Translations under genes and position numbers: made by a program
Notes under the pieces: model-generated
Seen by the model: the letters and a program-made list of their open reading frames with translations, nothing else
What the model was told of the DNA's origin: nothing
The model's database searches: none
Part shown: positions 27,437 through 36,123 of the stretch, in pieces
Layout of the letters: each line of letters opens with the position of its first letter
Position numbering within the stretch: position 1 is the stretch's first letter
NCBI GenBank assembly: GCA_965248255.1
Contig: CBDFIW010000002.1
Location: 186,001 to 250,000 of the forward strand
Reading direction: 5' to 3'
Length of the DNA stretch: 64,000 nucleotides
Source: JAKZVK01 sp965248255
GTDB taxonomy: Bacteria; Acidobacteriota; Terriglobia; Bryobacterales; UBA6623

Positions 27437-29689
27437 ATGAGTTCCACCTCGAAGAGCGCCTCCGTTACCGCGGGCCGCCGGGCCGGGCACGGTTTCGGCA
27501 CAGCGCCGGTCTTTCTGGCCTCAATCAGCACGATTCTGGGCGCCATCATGTTCCTGCGCTTCGGCTACGCCGTGGCACACCTGGGATTGGTCGATTCCAT
27601 CTTTCTCATCCTGCTCGGCCACCTGGTTACCATCCCAACCGCCATGGCGATCGCCGAGATCGCCACCAACCGCCGCGTCGAAGGCGGGGGTGAATACTAC
27701 ATCATCAGCCGCTCGTTCGGGATCACCATCGGCGGGGCGATCGGTATCTCGCTCTACCTTTCGCAAGCCGTCTCGGTGGCTTTCTACATGATTGCATTCG
27801 CCGAGGCGTTCGAGCCGCTCTACGCCTGGGTCGGGGCCGGCTACGGGATCGACCTCGATCCTCGTGCGCTCAGCATGCCGGGGACGCTGCTGCTGATCCT
27901 GCTCATCCTCTTCAAGGGCGCGGCCCTGGGAGTGCGAGTGCTATGGGTGGTGAGCGCGATCCTGGCGGTTTCGCTGGGCATGTTCTTCGCTGGCGGCAGT
28001 ACTGTGCGCACGGTCGAGGACTTTATGGTGGCCGGCCCGATCGACAACCCCGACCCCTTCGTCCTGGTCTTCGCTATTTGTTTCCCGGCTTTCACCGGCA
28101 TGACGGCCGGCGTCGGGCTGTCAGGCGACTTGAAGAACCCGCGGCGCTCCATCCCGCTGGGTACGTTGGCGGCCACCATCACGGGAATGCTGGTCTACTT
28201 CTTGATCGTAATCAAGCTGGCGGGCAACGCGACCGCCGAGCAACTGGCGGACAAGGACCAACTCGCCATGGCCGGCATCGCCGTCTGGCCGCCGATCATT
28301 CTCATCGGCTTGGCGGCCGCGAGCTTGTCGTCCGCCGTCGGCTCCATCATGATTGCGCCTCGTACGCTCCAAGCACTGGCACGAGACCGCGTGCTGCCGA
28401 TCGCCCGGCTGAACGCTTTTCTCGCCCGCGGCCGCGGGAAGGCAGCGGAGCCGGTGAACGCCACGCTTACCTCCGGAGTCATCGCCAGCACCTTCGTCTT
28501 GATGGGCGACGTGGATTCGGTGTCGCAGATTATCAGCATGTTCTTCATGGTCACTTACGGTGCGCTGTGCGCGGTCTCGTTCCTCGAGCACTTCGCCGGC
28601 AACCCCTCGTATCGGCCCACGTTCCGGTCTCGCTGGTATGTGTCGCTGCTGGGCGCGGTGATGTGCTTCATGATGATGTTCCAAATGAGCCCGCTCTACG
28701 CCACGCTGGCGCTGGTCATCATGATCGGCTTCTACCGCGGGCTCACCTACGTCCACAAGGGGGAGCGCAGCCTCTCCGCCATTCTGCAGGGCGTCATGTT
28801 CCAGCTCACCCGGCGGCTGCAGATCTTCCTGCAGCAGGAGCGCGCCGGGTCGCGGATCCGCGACTGGCGTCCGTCGGTGCTGGCCATGACGCGCCACTCG
28901 CACGATCGCGTCGCCGCGTTTGACCTGTTGCGCTGGATCTGCCACAGGCACGGCTTCGGCCAGTTTATCCAGTACATCGAGGGGAAGCTAACCGTCGATT
29001 CCGAAGTCTTGTCCCGCCTGGTGGAAGAGAAAATGATCCGCCGCACCGAGGCCAGCCACGCCGGCGTCTTTGTCGAAACCATCGTCGCGCCAAAGTTCGA
29101 GCATGCCGTCGCCCAAGCCGTTCAGATGCCTGGCGTGTCGGGACTGCCCAACAACACCGTTCTGCTCGAGTTCTCGTCCCACCAGCCCGATGAGATCGAT
29201 GAGATCGTCACCGCCACCCAGGTGGTCACGCCGCTCGGGTTTAACGTCTGCGTACTGCGCTCGTCGGAGTTGCGCTTTGGCTATCGGAAAGAAATCCATA
29301 TCTGGCTCACCGGGGACGACTTTCAGAACGCCGCGCTCATGATTCTGCTGGCCTACATCATCGTGGGACACCCGGATTGGACCGGCGCCGAGATCAAGAT
29401 CTTCCCGTGCTACTCGGCCGAAAGTATGGATCAGGAATTGGAAAAGCTCAACGAAATGATCACTCAAGGGCGTCTCCCCATCGCCCGGCACAACCTCACG
29501 CCGGTGCCGCTCCGCGACGATTCGAGCATTGAGCGCGCCGTCGAGAAGCACTCCAGCGAAACCGACCTCGCCATCATGGGCTTTCGCTACGCCTCGTTGG
29601 CAAACCAGCCGCGAGAATGCCTACTGTGCCACCCTGGACTCAGCGAGGTTCTTTTCGTCAGCGCCAACGAGCAGATTTCGATCTTCTGA
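27437..29689 (+). CDS. APC-superfamily transporter, cation-chloride cotransporter-like
   Basis: 750 residues. The first half has about twelve helices with FLASISTILGAIMFLRFGYA, GGGEYYIISRSFGITIGGAIG and FAICFPAFTGMTAGVGLSGDL, close to the SLC12 signature. FLEHFAGNPSYRPTF begins the late helices. The C-terminal 270 residues are cytoplasmic, ending in LLCHPGLSEVLFVSANEQISIF, with universal-stress-like regulation possible. Bacterial homologues carry amino acids or salts. Nearby genes do not indicate the substrate. Confidence 0.88.
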   Translation: MSSTSKSASVTAGRRAGHGFGTAPVFLASISTILGAIMFLRFGYAVAHLGLVDSIFLILLGHLVTIPTAMAIAEIATNRRVEGGGEYYIISRSFGITIGGAIGISLYLSQAVSVAFYMIAFAEAFEPLYAWVGAGYGIDLDPRALSMPGTLLLILLILFKGAALGVRVLWVVSAILAVSLGMFFAGGSTVRTVEDFMVAGPIDNPDPFVLVFAICFPAFTGMTAGVGLSGDLKNPRRSIPLGTLAATITGMLVYFLIVIKLAGNATAEQLADKDQLAMAGIAVWPPIILIGLAAASLSSAVGSIMIAPRTLQALARDRVLPIARLNAFLARGRGKAAEPVNATLTSGVIASTFVLMGDVDSVSQIISMFFMVTYGALCAVSFLEHFAGNPSYRPTFRSRWYVSLLGAVMCFMMMFQMSPLYATLALVIMIGFYRGLTYVHKGERSLSAILQGVMFQLTRRLQIFLQQERAGSRIRDWRPSVLAMTRHSHDRVAAFDLLRWICHRHGFGQFIQYIEGKLTVDSEVLSRLVEEKMIRRTEASHAGVFVETIVAPKFEHAVAQAVQMPGVSGLPNNTVLLEFSSHQPDEIDEIVTATQVVTPLGFNVCVLRSSELRFGYRKEIHIWLTGDDFQNAALMILLAYIIVGHPDWTGAEIKIFPCYSAESMDQELEKLNEMITQGRLPIARHNLTPVPLRDDSSIERAVEKHSSETDLAIMGFRYASLANQPRECLLCHPGLSEVLFVSANEQISIF

Positions 29690-29792
29690 CCGGCTCACAC
29701 AGACGGTTTGGCGGTGGCCATAATCCGTCCGCAAAGCATCGGCCTACGTGCCTGAGGGGCATCTACACACAGGCCACCTGCGGTTTCCAGAC
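29690..29792. other. Short spacer before the IS1202-like element
   Basis: Nothing coding is seen. The permease stop is followed by a weakly structured GC-rich stretch that ends in the element's target site. Confidence 0.4.
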
Positions 29793-29809
29793 GGATCCGG
29801 CCCCGGGGG
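29793..29809. repeat. Left 17-bp target duplication of the IS1202-like element
   Basis: GGATCCGGCCCCGGGGG stands just before the element and is repeated perfectly just after it (31373-31389). Confidence 0.88.
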
Positions 29810-31372
29810 TGTTGAAGCCCAATGATAATGTCCCCTTGAGCGCCCAATAGAAATGTCCCCTAATCTGGACCTCTGCGAGGAGGTGAAAGATTGGGAAGGA
29901 CATGGATGAGTGCCAAGGAGTTGAGGCGCGGCGAAGTGCTGAGCCGAGTGAAACGAGGGGAACTGAAGTTGACCGAAGCCACCGCACTGCTGGAGGTCAG
30001 CTACCGCCAAGCGAAGCGGCTCAACAAGCGTTACCGAGCAGGCGGGGTCAAGGCTTTGGTGCACGGTAACGTCGGCCGCGCTTCGAACCGAGCCGATGAC
30101 AAGCGCCGCGAGCAGGTTCTCGAGTTGGTGCACGCAAACTATGCGGGCGAGGGGCACGAGCGCTTCGGGCCGACGCTGGCGTCGGAACATCTGGCAGCCG
30201 ATCAGGGCCTGGAAGTGCCGCGCGAAACGCTGCGGCGCTGGATGCTCGCGGCGGGCCTGTGGAGCCGGAGTCGCAAGCGCCCACCGCATCGCAGCCGGCG
30301 GCAACGCAAAGCGCACTTCGGCGAGCTGATTCAACTCGACGGTTCGCACCACCACTGGCTGGAAGGACGCGGCCCGAAAGCCTGTCTGATGAACTTTGTC
30401 GATGACGCGACCGGTCTTGCACTGTGCCGCTTCTCGGGCCAGGAAACGACCTGGGCCGCGGCCGATCTGCTCCAAGCCTGGGTGCGCCAACACGGCGTTC
30501 CCAAGGCGTTGTACTGCGACTGGAAAAACGTCTACCAGCGCCAGCCGACGTCGCGGGAAGCACTGGAAGGCATCAAGCCCGAGACGCAGTTCGGGCGCAT
30601 GTGCGCGAAGCTTGGCATTGGCATCATTGCCGCATCGTCGCCGCAAACCAAGGGACGTGTCGAACGCCATCACGGCACGCACCAGGACCGCCTGATCAAG
30701 AAGATGCGGCTGCGGGGCATCGTTGATTACGAGGCGGCGAACCGTTACCTCGGCGAGGAGTACTTAGCCGAGCACAACGAGCGCTTCTGCTGCGAGCCGG
30801 CGGCGGGAGCGGACTTTCACCAGGCGCTACCCCGCGGCACCGAGCTGCGAGGGGTGTTCTGCTTCGAATACGAACGGGTGGTGAGCAACGACCAGGTGGT
30901 GCGTTTCGAGAATCGTTGTTTGCAGTTGAAGCCGAAACGCAATCAGGGCGTGGGGGCGGGTGCACGGGTGACGGTCCAACAGGGGCGCGATGAGAGCTTG
31001 CAGGTGAGGTTTGAGGGGCACGAGATCGAGCACGAAGTGATCGCCACGCCGACGCCACGGCTGCGGACGAAGCCGGCACCGCAGGGGAACGTGGTGGCCA
31101 GACGCAAGCCGGCGGCGAACCACCCCTGGCGGCGAGCTGTGCTGCGGAAAACACGAGCTGCGAATTCATAAGAGGGCTGTGGAAATGCCGGGTCGGATGG
31201 AAAGCGTGGAAAACCTTGTGGCGGCAGCCGTGCCGGGCTCGGGGAACCGTGGATGGTTTTCCACCCTTCCCACCGCCCCTTGGAAATCGCTACGCGATTC
31301 CCACAGTTCCACAGCCCCGACGATGACGATTCTCTCCTATCACCAAGGGGGCATTTCTATTGGGCCTTGACA
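29810..31372 (+). mobile_element. ISNCY/IS1202-like insertion sequence
   Basis: 1563 bp. The ends are imperfect inverted repeats beginning TGTTGAAGCCCAAT on the left and, read inward from the right, TGTCAAGGCCCAAT. Both share the AATGTCCC-type subterminal blocks. The flanks are the 17-bp direct repeat. One intact transposase lies inside. Some IS1202-type elements make unusually long duplications, which agrees with this one. Confidence 0.85.
29891..31171 (+). CDS. ISNCY/IS1202-like transposase (DDE integrase fold)
   Basis: 426 residues. Helix-turn-helix segment: KLTEATALLEVSYRQAKRLN. A basic linker RSRKRPPHRSRRQRK precedes the catalytic core, which has LIQLDGSHHHWLEG (first Asp), ALYCDWKNVY (second Asp) and QTKGRVERHHGTHQDRL (Glu). 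The C-terminus is a beta-barrel-like tail with two VRFE segments. The reading frame is complete. AGGAGGTG precedes the TTG at 29891, while an ATG at 29906 follows a second weaker site, so the first residue is uncertain. Confidence 0.9.
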   Translation: MGRTWMSAKELRRGEVLSRVKRGELKLTEATALLEVSYRQAKRLNKRYRAGGVKALVHGNVGRASNRADDKRREQVLELVHANYAGEGHERFGPTLASEHLAADQGLEVPRETLRRWMLAAGLWSRSRKRPPHRSRRQRKAHFGELIQLDGSHHHWLEGRGPKACLMNFVDDATGLALCRFSGQETTWAAADLLQAWVRQHGVPKALYCDWKNVYQRQPTSREALEGIKPETQFGRMCAKLGIGIIAASSPQTKGRVERHHGTHQDRLIKKMRLRGIVDYEAANRYLGEEYLAEHNERFCCEPAAGADFHQALPRGTELRGVFCFEYERVVSNDQVVRFENRCLQLKPKRNQGVGAGARVTVQQGRDESLQVRFEGHEIEHEVIATPTPRLRTKPAPQGNVVARRKPAANHPWRRAVLRKTRAANS

Positions 31373-31389
31373 GGATCCGGCCCCGGGGG
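31373..31389. repeat. Right 17-bp target duplication of the IS1202-like element
   Basis: A perfect copy of the sequence at 29793-29809. Confidence 0.88.
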
Positions 31390-31420
31390 CTGCGGAGACC
31401 AGTGGTAAGATAGAAACGGC

Positions 31421-31921
31421 ATGAGAATCCTCCAGGCTGGCGAACAGCAACTGATCAGCCTCGAGCCCGAGCACGACATCATCGAGAACCTCGTGGCGCA
31501 AGCCGGCTACGAGTGCAGCCTGGAGGAAACCGAGCAACTCATTGTCGTCGAGGTCAAGCCGGCCTCGGCAACCGACCCCATCCTGTTGTTCGATGCCGCC
31601 GACAGCGCGAATCATGTTTGGTTTTCTCGATGCCAGTTCTATGTCAACGCAGTCTCCGGGGCCGTATTGCAGACCCCTCTGACGATCGCTACCTGTCGCG
31701 ACGCTGAAGGGCAACCGCTACGCCGGCTGCGGATCGCGCTCTCCAAGGAACTCCCCGCTTCGTTCCGCCTCCCCGGCGACCAAACTGTAAGTGAACAGGT
31801 GGTTTACGCCATCCTTTACCGTCTGCTGGTTGCTCTGCGGGAAACCGGAGTCGCTATCTGTGGCAAGGGCGGCGTCGAAGCGCTGGCCGGTGCCGGCACA
31901 GGCGGCCGCCGCAAACGCTGA
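31421..31921 (+). CDS. Hypothetical protein, unknown function
   Basis: 166 residues without signal peptide or membrane helices. The first 60 residues are acidic (EPEHDIIENLVAQAGYE), then a beta-rich stretch (DPILLFDAADSANHVWF), and a basic tail GGRRKR. Codon use and an ATG 31 bp after the IS element support coding. I recognise no family. Because the element sits just upstream, any native promoter has been displaced; the gene may be read from a promoter inside the insertion. Confidence 0.55.
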   Translation: MRILQAGEQQLISLEPEHDIIENLVAQAGYECSLEETEQLIVVEVKPASATDPILLFDAADSANHVWFSRCQFYVNAVSGAVLQTPLTIATCRDAEGQPLRRLRIALSKELPASFRLPGDQTVSEQVVYAILYRLLVALRETGVAICGKGGVEALAGAGTGGRRKR

Positions 31922-31929
31922 CTGTTTTT

Positions 31930-32147
31930 ACTTCACCCCGCTGCCTAGGCGACGCTCTCGATCGGGCGAGCTGGTACCAGGGATACCCCCCTTCTCGGTG
32001 GAAGTACTGTGCTTGTAAGAGGTACTCGCGTACCCCTAAAAATGAACCCAAATGGCTATTGTCGATAGCAGCAGTTCGTGGGAAACTTTACTTGTACTAG
32101 GGACGAGCCGCTGAAGTAAGCCGGGGGGACAAACTTCAGTGAAGTCC
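31930..32147. other. Intergenic region between two converging genes
   Basis: No ORF or recognisable site until the terminator hairpin at 32148. Confidence 0.4.
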
Positions 32148-32178
32148 AAAGGCTGGCCCGCTTGCGGGCCAGCCTTTC
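32148..32178. terminator. Strong bidirectional hairpin terminator
   Basis: AAAGGCTGGCCCG, four-base loop, CGGGCCAGCCTTT: a 13-bp perfect stem with A and T ends on both sides. It lies between the converging 31421 and 32239 genes and can stop both. Confidence 0.85.
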
Positions 32179-32238
32179 TACGTTCTGGGGCCTCAACATC
32201 TCCTTCGCCGGCATCGCCACCTAGTTCAGCCGCTTGCG

Positions 32239-33939
32239 TCACCGCTTCCGCAAACACCACTCGACGGCGTTGCGCATCAACCGCTGATACATGGGGTGCA
32301 GCAATGGTTCGAGCGGATGCCCGCCTGCCAGATGGCACACCCGGCCGCGGCCCATCTCCCGCACCCAGCCCGCTGGGACGACCGTGCCGTTATCCATCCG
32401 GCTATTGACGATGCGATGTACCTGACCCTCGTCGTAGATGATCGGGGTATGCTGCTCGTCGGGTGTCGTGAAGTCACGGACCCCCTCGGTGATCGGATGC
32501 CGCGGGTCGGCGACTTCGACCCGGAACCTCTCGTACGGCCCGTGCCCGATGTAGCGCCCTCCTACCAGCTTGAGGTAGGGACCCGCCGGCGGATACAGTC
32601 CGAGCGAGTTGTGGAGATTCAAGAAGGCCCCGCCCCGCTCCACAAACTCGACAACCGCCTGCTCCTGCTCGAGGGCCATCCAGGTGCGGATCTCACCATG
32701 CCGAGGGTCTTGCATCACGCGCAGCTTCTCGCGATGCGGTCCCGTTGCCGGCACCTGACGCCCATCTCGCAGAATGACGAAAAGCTGCACCTCCGAGAGA
32801 TTCTCCGCGCTCAACGCTTTAACATCGACTGTAAAGTGCGGGACCACCCCCGTCGCCTCGAATACAGGCCGCAGCGCCCTCTCAATCGGCGCCGGCGGGT
32901 GCGGGCTGTCGCCTATCAGGACGAGCGCGTGAGGCCGGGCGTCTGATTCCGAGGGGGCCTTGCCGTTAAAAGGTGCGATCGGGACGGTCAACTCGCGGTA
33001 GACGTGCTCGATCTGTTCGGTGCGCGGCCGAGTATGCGTGGTCCACCACAGCAGCTCGAACGGAAGGCCGATGCGCGGTTCGATCTCTGCGAGCGAATAG
33101 CCCTCCGCGATCCCGTGGCTGACTTGATTGCGCAGCTCCGTCAATGCCCTGCGGAAACGCGCCAGGCTTTCCGAGCCACCCCAAGTACCGAATCCCGGTA
33201 CGACGCGTTTCGGCCGCAGGGCCTCCAGGTTCCGCAGGACCTCGATCCACTCGGATGTGCTGTGATCGGCGAGCTTGCCCCGATGGCCGTTGTGCACCAG
33301 CGGGCCGCCGAACAGCACCTCTTCCCCAGGCAGATAGACCGCCCCTGCTCCTTTTCCACGGGCGCTATCCAGAGGAATGAACTCAACCACCCGTGTTCGA
33401 TCGCCTACGGAGGTGCTCTCGGATCGCCCTTCGATCAGGTTGGTGCGCAGCTTGTTCGGCGCGGCCGCTAATCGGTCGCGAATTCCCTCCGACGTCACGA
33501 TTCTCGTGATCCCGCCGTCAACCAGCGCTTCGATGATCGGAAAAACCGGGTCGGGGCCCTCCGGCTTCTCGGCGCGAATCCATCGCCGCTTGTCACGGTC
33601 GTAGACGTTGGGGAAGATCCAGGTGTCGTCCTCCCAGATGTTCGTCAGGACGAGGGTCCGTGCCGCTTTCCCGGTGGTTTTCTCTACGTAGGCCAGGAAT
33701 TCCGGGACAGGCGTTCCCCGCGGCAGATCGATCAAAAGCGTGTGATCTCCCAGCGTCACCCAGCCGCAATTGGCGTTTCCGTACTGGTACCCGAAGCCGG
33801 CTGCATGCACATCCGCGGCAATCTGTTCCTGGTGCGGCAGGAGCTGTTTGCCGTGGTCAGCGGGTGCAGTGAGAGCGGCGGATGCCAGGGTACCGGCAAT
33901 GACGACAACCAATACGGTCCGGCGGGCAGTGTCGGGCAA
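32239..33939 (-). CDS. Metallo-beta-lactamase-like domain fused to ThuA domain, MBL ligands lost
   Basis: About 566 residues. TTG 33939 is chosen because AGGAG lies 7 bases upstream; TTG 33957 is the alternative. A signal peptide (RRTVLVVVIAGTLASAALTAP) suggests export. Residues about 35-290 follow an MBL order (TLLIDLPRGTPVPEFLAYVE, then VLFGGPLVHNGHRGKL), but the H-x-H-x-D-H motif is replaced by NIWEDDTW. The C-terminal 240 residues are a ThuA-like domain (HALVLIGDSPHPPAP, GGAFLNLHNSLG). ThuA proteins are tied to sugar catabolism. The first domain is probably structural or altered in chemistry. Confidence 0.78.
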   Translation of the reverse strand: MPDTARRTVLVVVIAGTLASAALTAPADHGKQLLPHQEQIAADVHAAGFGYQYGNANCGWVTLGDHTLLIDLPRGTPVPEFLAYVEKTTGKAARTLVLTNIWEDDTWIFPNVYDRDKRRWIRAEKPEGPDPVFPIIEALVDGGITRIVTSEGIRDRLAAAPNKLRTNLIEGRSESTSVGDRTRVVEFIPLDSARGKGAGAVYLPGEEVLFGGPLVHNGHRGKLADHSTSEWIEVLRNLEALRPKRVVPGFGTWGGSESLARFRRALTELRNQVSHGIAEGYSLAEIEPRIGLPFELLWWTTHTRPRTEQIEHVYRELTVPIAPFNGKAPSESDARPHALVLIGDSPHPPAPIERALRPVFEATGVVPHFTVDVKALSAENLSEVQLFVILRDGRQVPATGPHREKLRVMQDPRHGEIRTWMALEQEQAVVEFVERGGAFLNLHNSLGLYPPAGPYLKLVGGRYIGHGPYERFRVEVADPRHPITEGVRDFTTPDEQHTPIIYDEGQVHRIVNSRMDNGTVVPAGWVREMGRGRVCHLAGGHPLEPLLHPMYQRLMRNAVEWCLRKR

Positions 33940-34018
33940 GGTTTTTCTCCTCGGCAAGTAGTATAGGGCCTATGAGTGCCGCCGTCAGGGGGGCGCCGCC
34001 CCATTGCTTAATCCGTCC

Positions 34019-34149
34019 CTAAGTAGTGTGTTTCGCAAGTACGATCACGTTTCGGTTTGCCATGGAGGGGCGGGCCCCCGTGCCCGCCCGCTCAGGATGG
34101 CGGATGCCCCGCTCAGATACGTGACCGAACTTGTGAAACGCTGTCCTAA
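34019..34149. repeat. MITE family D, complete copy
   Basis: About 130 bp with terminal inverted repeats of roughly 30 bases: left TAAGTAGTGTGTTTCGCAAG, right (read inward) TTAGGACAGCGTTTCACAAG. Both continue into CG-TCACGT. The core contains GGGCGGGCCCCCGTGCCC. Truncated relatives lie at 23422 and 49097. It codes for nothing and ends about 47 bp before the ROK gene. Confidence 0.75.
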
Positions 34150-34195
34150 GCATCGAGCCACCGAGGCGCCCGGCCGCTATAATCATCCCTTCCCT

Positions 34196-35194
34196 GTGAA
34201 CGGCTCAGCCTACCTTGTCTTTGAAACCGGTGGCACGAAGCTCGTTGCCGCTGTGGCGGGAGATGACTGCCGTATCCTCGACACCGAAACCCTCTACCGT
34301 GCCGAGGACGATCGTGCCGAGCAGAGCCTAGGACGCTTGGTCGAAGCCGGCCACAAGCTCAAGCGGCAGCATGAGCGCCAGGGCCGGACCTTCCAGGCCT
34401 GCGGCTTCGGCTTCGGGGGCTACGTCCGGCGCTCGACGCGGCAGCCCTTCTCCTGCCTCCACGAGGACGGTTGGGGCGACCTTCAGGTCGTTCGAACGCT
34501 TGAGGCTGAGTTTGGATTGCCGGTCGCCGTCGAAAACGACTGCAAGCTCGGCGCGCTGGCCGAGGCGCATTTCGGGGCTGGCAAGGGCTGTGGCACGGTT
34601 TTCTACATGACCGTGGGGACCGGCATCGGCGGGGGCTTCGTTCGCGACGGGCACATCCAGGTGATGAGCGACACCGGCGAGGCCGAAATCGGCCACATCG
34701 TCGTGATGCCCGACGGGCTTCCTTGTCCCTGCGGAGGGCGTGGGTGCGCCGAGGCCGTCTGCTCGGGTCCCGGAATCAGCCAACTCGCCGGGCACGTAGC
34801 GGACGAAGACCCCTCACTGTGGCAAGCGAGCGGGTTGACCGCAGGCCGCCCCTCAGCAAGCCAACCGTCCAGCAAGGAGATCCTGTCTGCCTGGACGGCG
34901 GGAGATGAGTTTGCGAAGACAGTCGTATCCCGTGCCGCGGACTACCTCAGCCTGGCCGTGGCGGCGACGATCAACCTGCTCGCCCCCGAAGCGTTCGTCG
35001 TGGGCGGCGGGGTCGGTTCGAGCAGCCATCAGTTCCTCGATCTGCTCGCCGGCTGCGTGAAAGACAAGGTGGCCCCGTGCTTTCGCGACCAGTATCAGCT
35101 CGTTCCCAGCGCCCTCCGTGAGCAGGTGATCACACAGGGAGCAGCCCTGCTCGCGGCACAACAGGCCAAACCTCCTCCCGCAACGCACGCGTAG
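34196..35194 (+). CDS. ROK family sugar kinase
   Basis: 332 residues from GTG 34196. An upstream ATG at 34004 only extends the frame through the MITE, so it is not used. FETGGTKLVAAVAGD is the phosphate-binding loop and VAVENDCKLGALAEAHFG the ROK second signature. EIGHIVVMPDGLPCPCGGRGCAEA carries the C-x-C-G-x-R-G-C zinc site. Such kinases phosphorylate glucose, fructose, N-acetylmannosamine or related sugars. Which one cannot be told. No typical promoter is seen; the MITE is the nearest upstream DNA. Confidence 0.88.
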   Translation: MNGSAYLVFETGGTKLVAAVAGDDCRILDTETLYRAEDDRAEQSLGRLVEAGHKLKRQHERQGRTFQACGFGFGGYVRRSTRQPFSCLHEDGWGDLQVVRTLEAEFGLPVAVENDCKLGALAEAHFGAGKGCGTVFYMTVGTGIGGGFVRDGHIQVMSDTGEAEIGHIVVMPDGLPCPCGGRGCAEAVCSGPGISQLAGHVADEDPSLWQASGLTAGRPSASQPSSKEILSAWTAGDEFAKTVVSRAADYLSLAVAATINLLAPEAFVVGGGVGSSSHQFLDLLAGCVKDKVAPCFRDQYQLVPSALREQVITQGAALLAAQQAKPPPATHA

Positions 35195-35492
35195 ACTAGG
35201 GCAGCAGCGCGCGGCGCAAGGCTCGAAGAGACCTGCGGTCTTCTCCGAGCGCTCCGTCACAGCTTAGCCCCTCAACTCCAATCGGTGGCATTCATGGGTA
35301 ATCGGACCTCGTCCATTGCGAGCGGACTTGGTCTGCCCGGCAAAACCATCGCGCGTTTGACCTCATTCTATTCCACAGGCCAACGAAGGCGGGACACCGT
35401 CGCTCAAAATGGCAGCTTCGCAGAGCTCCAGGCCTTTTCTTGTTCTCCATGCTATTGGTTGTGCAATACTCGCATTAGAAAAAGGGGAGCCG
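35195..35492. other. Intergenic region with one hairpin
   Basis: Contains the strong hairpin at 35221-35250 and no supported gene before the HicB start. Confidence 0.45.
35221..35250. repeat. Hairpin repeat family C, best copy (possible terminator)
   Basis: GCTCGAAGAGACC, loop TGC, GGTCTTCTCCGAGC: almost fully paired. It follows the ROK stop by 26 bp and could end its transcript, though it lacks a T run. The same core recurs at 62038 and 62893. Confidence 0.65.
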
Positions 35493-35663
35493 ATGAAGCT
35501 GCCGATCACGATCTTTCAGGATGAAGACGGCGTCTGTATTGCGGGGTGCCCGGCGATTCCCGGTTGCGTGAGCCAGGGTCCCACCGAGGCGGAAGCCGAA
35601 CTCAACTTGCACGATGCGATTCGTGAGTGCTTGGCGGTGCGCCGGGAGCAGGGACTGCCCTGA
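35493..35663 (+). CDS. HicB-like antitoxin, 3' end joined to a helicase fragment
   Basis: 56 residues from ATG 35493, after AAAAGGGGAGCCG. The pattern ITIFQDEDGVCIAGCPAIPG and CVSQGPTEAEAELNLHDAI is the HicB RNase-fold domain. The C-terminus ends at QGLP, where HicB proteins usually continue with a DNA-binding segment, and the stop lies exactly where DinG-like sequence begins. No HicA toxin is next to it. Either a solitary antitoxin or a truncated relic. Confidence 0.7.
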   Translation: MKLPITIFQDEDGVCIAGCPAIPGCVSQGPTEAEAELNLHDAIRECLAVRREQGLP

Positions 35664-35950
35664 TCCCCGCGATTGCCGACGGCAAGCGCGTCATCATCTC
35701 TACCGGCACGAAGAACCTTCAGGAGCAGCTCTACAACGAAGACATCCCATTCCTTCAGAAGTACCTCGCCCGGCCGCTGCGCGTCGTCTACATGAAGGGG
35801 CGCAACAATTACCTGTGCCGGCAGAAGCTCTACGAGGCCGAGAAAAGACCCATCCTCAGCGGGCTCGCCGAGATCGAAGACTTCCGCACGATCCGCGAGT
35901 GGGACCACACGACCGAGACCGGCGACCGTGCCGAGCTCAAGCAACTCCCC
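35660..35950 (+). pseudogene. dinG: DinG-type helicase fragment
   Basis: The frame opens directly with LIPAIADGKRVIISTGTKNL, then QEQLYNEDIPFL, RVVYMKGRNNYLC and WDHTTETGDRAELKQLPSD. These are the motif Ia region and the first iron-sulfur cysteine of DinG/XPD-type helicases. The Walker A motif upstream and the rest of the helicase downstream are absent, so this is an internal piece of about 95 codons. It was joined to the HicB gene by recombination at a few shared bases. Confidence 0.75.
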
Positions 35951-36123
35951 AGCGACCCCGCAGGGGTGCTCCAAATAGCAACCCTGAACGTGAGCCCAGG
36001 GCAACCGACGCCCACTAACCTTCCCTGAGCGCTGCAAGGGCGGCTCAATCGGCTTTCGCCCCAACGCCGTGACCCAAGTCACAGCCCTGGGCGTGAGCCC
36101 ATGGACAGCTACAATGGGGCGCT
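35951..36123. other. Non-coding spacer with a short repeated block
   Basis: GTGAGCCCAGGG and GTGAGCCCATGG occur about 100 bp apart, each after a CCTG block. No gene is supported before ATG 36124. Confidence 0.4.

Noticed and set aside
29690..29830. GC palindrome near GGCCCCGGGGG as a terminator of the permease gene
   Set aside because: No T run and the sequence is explained as the target duplication of the element.
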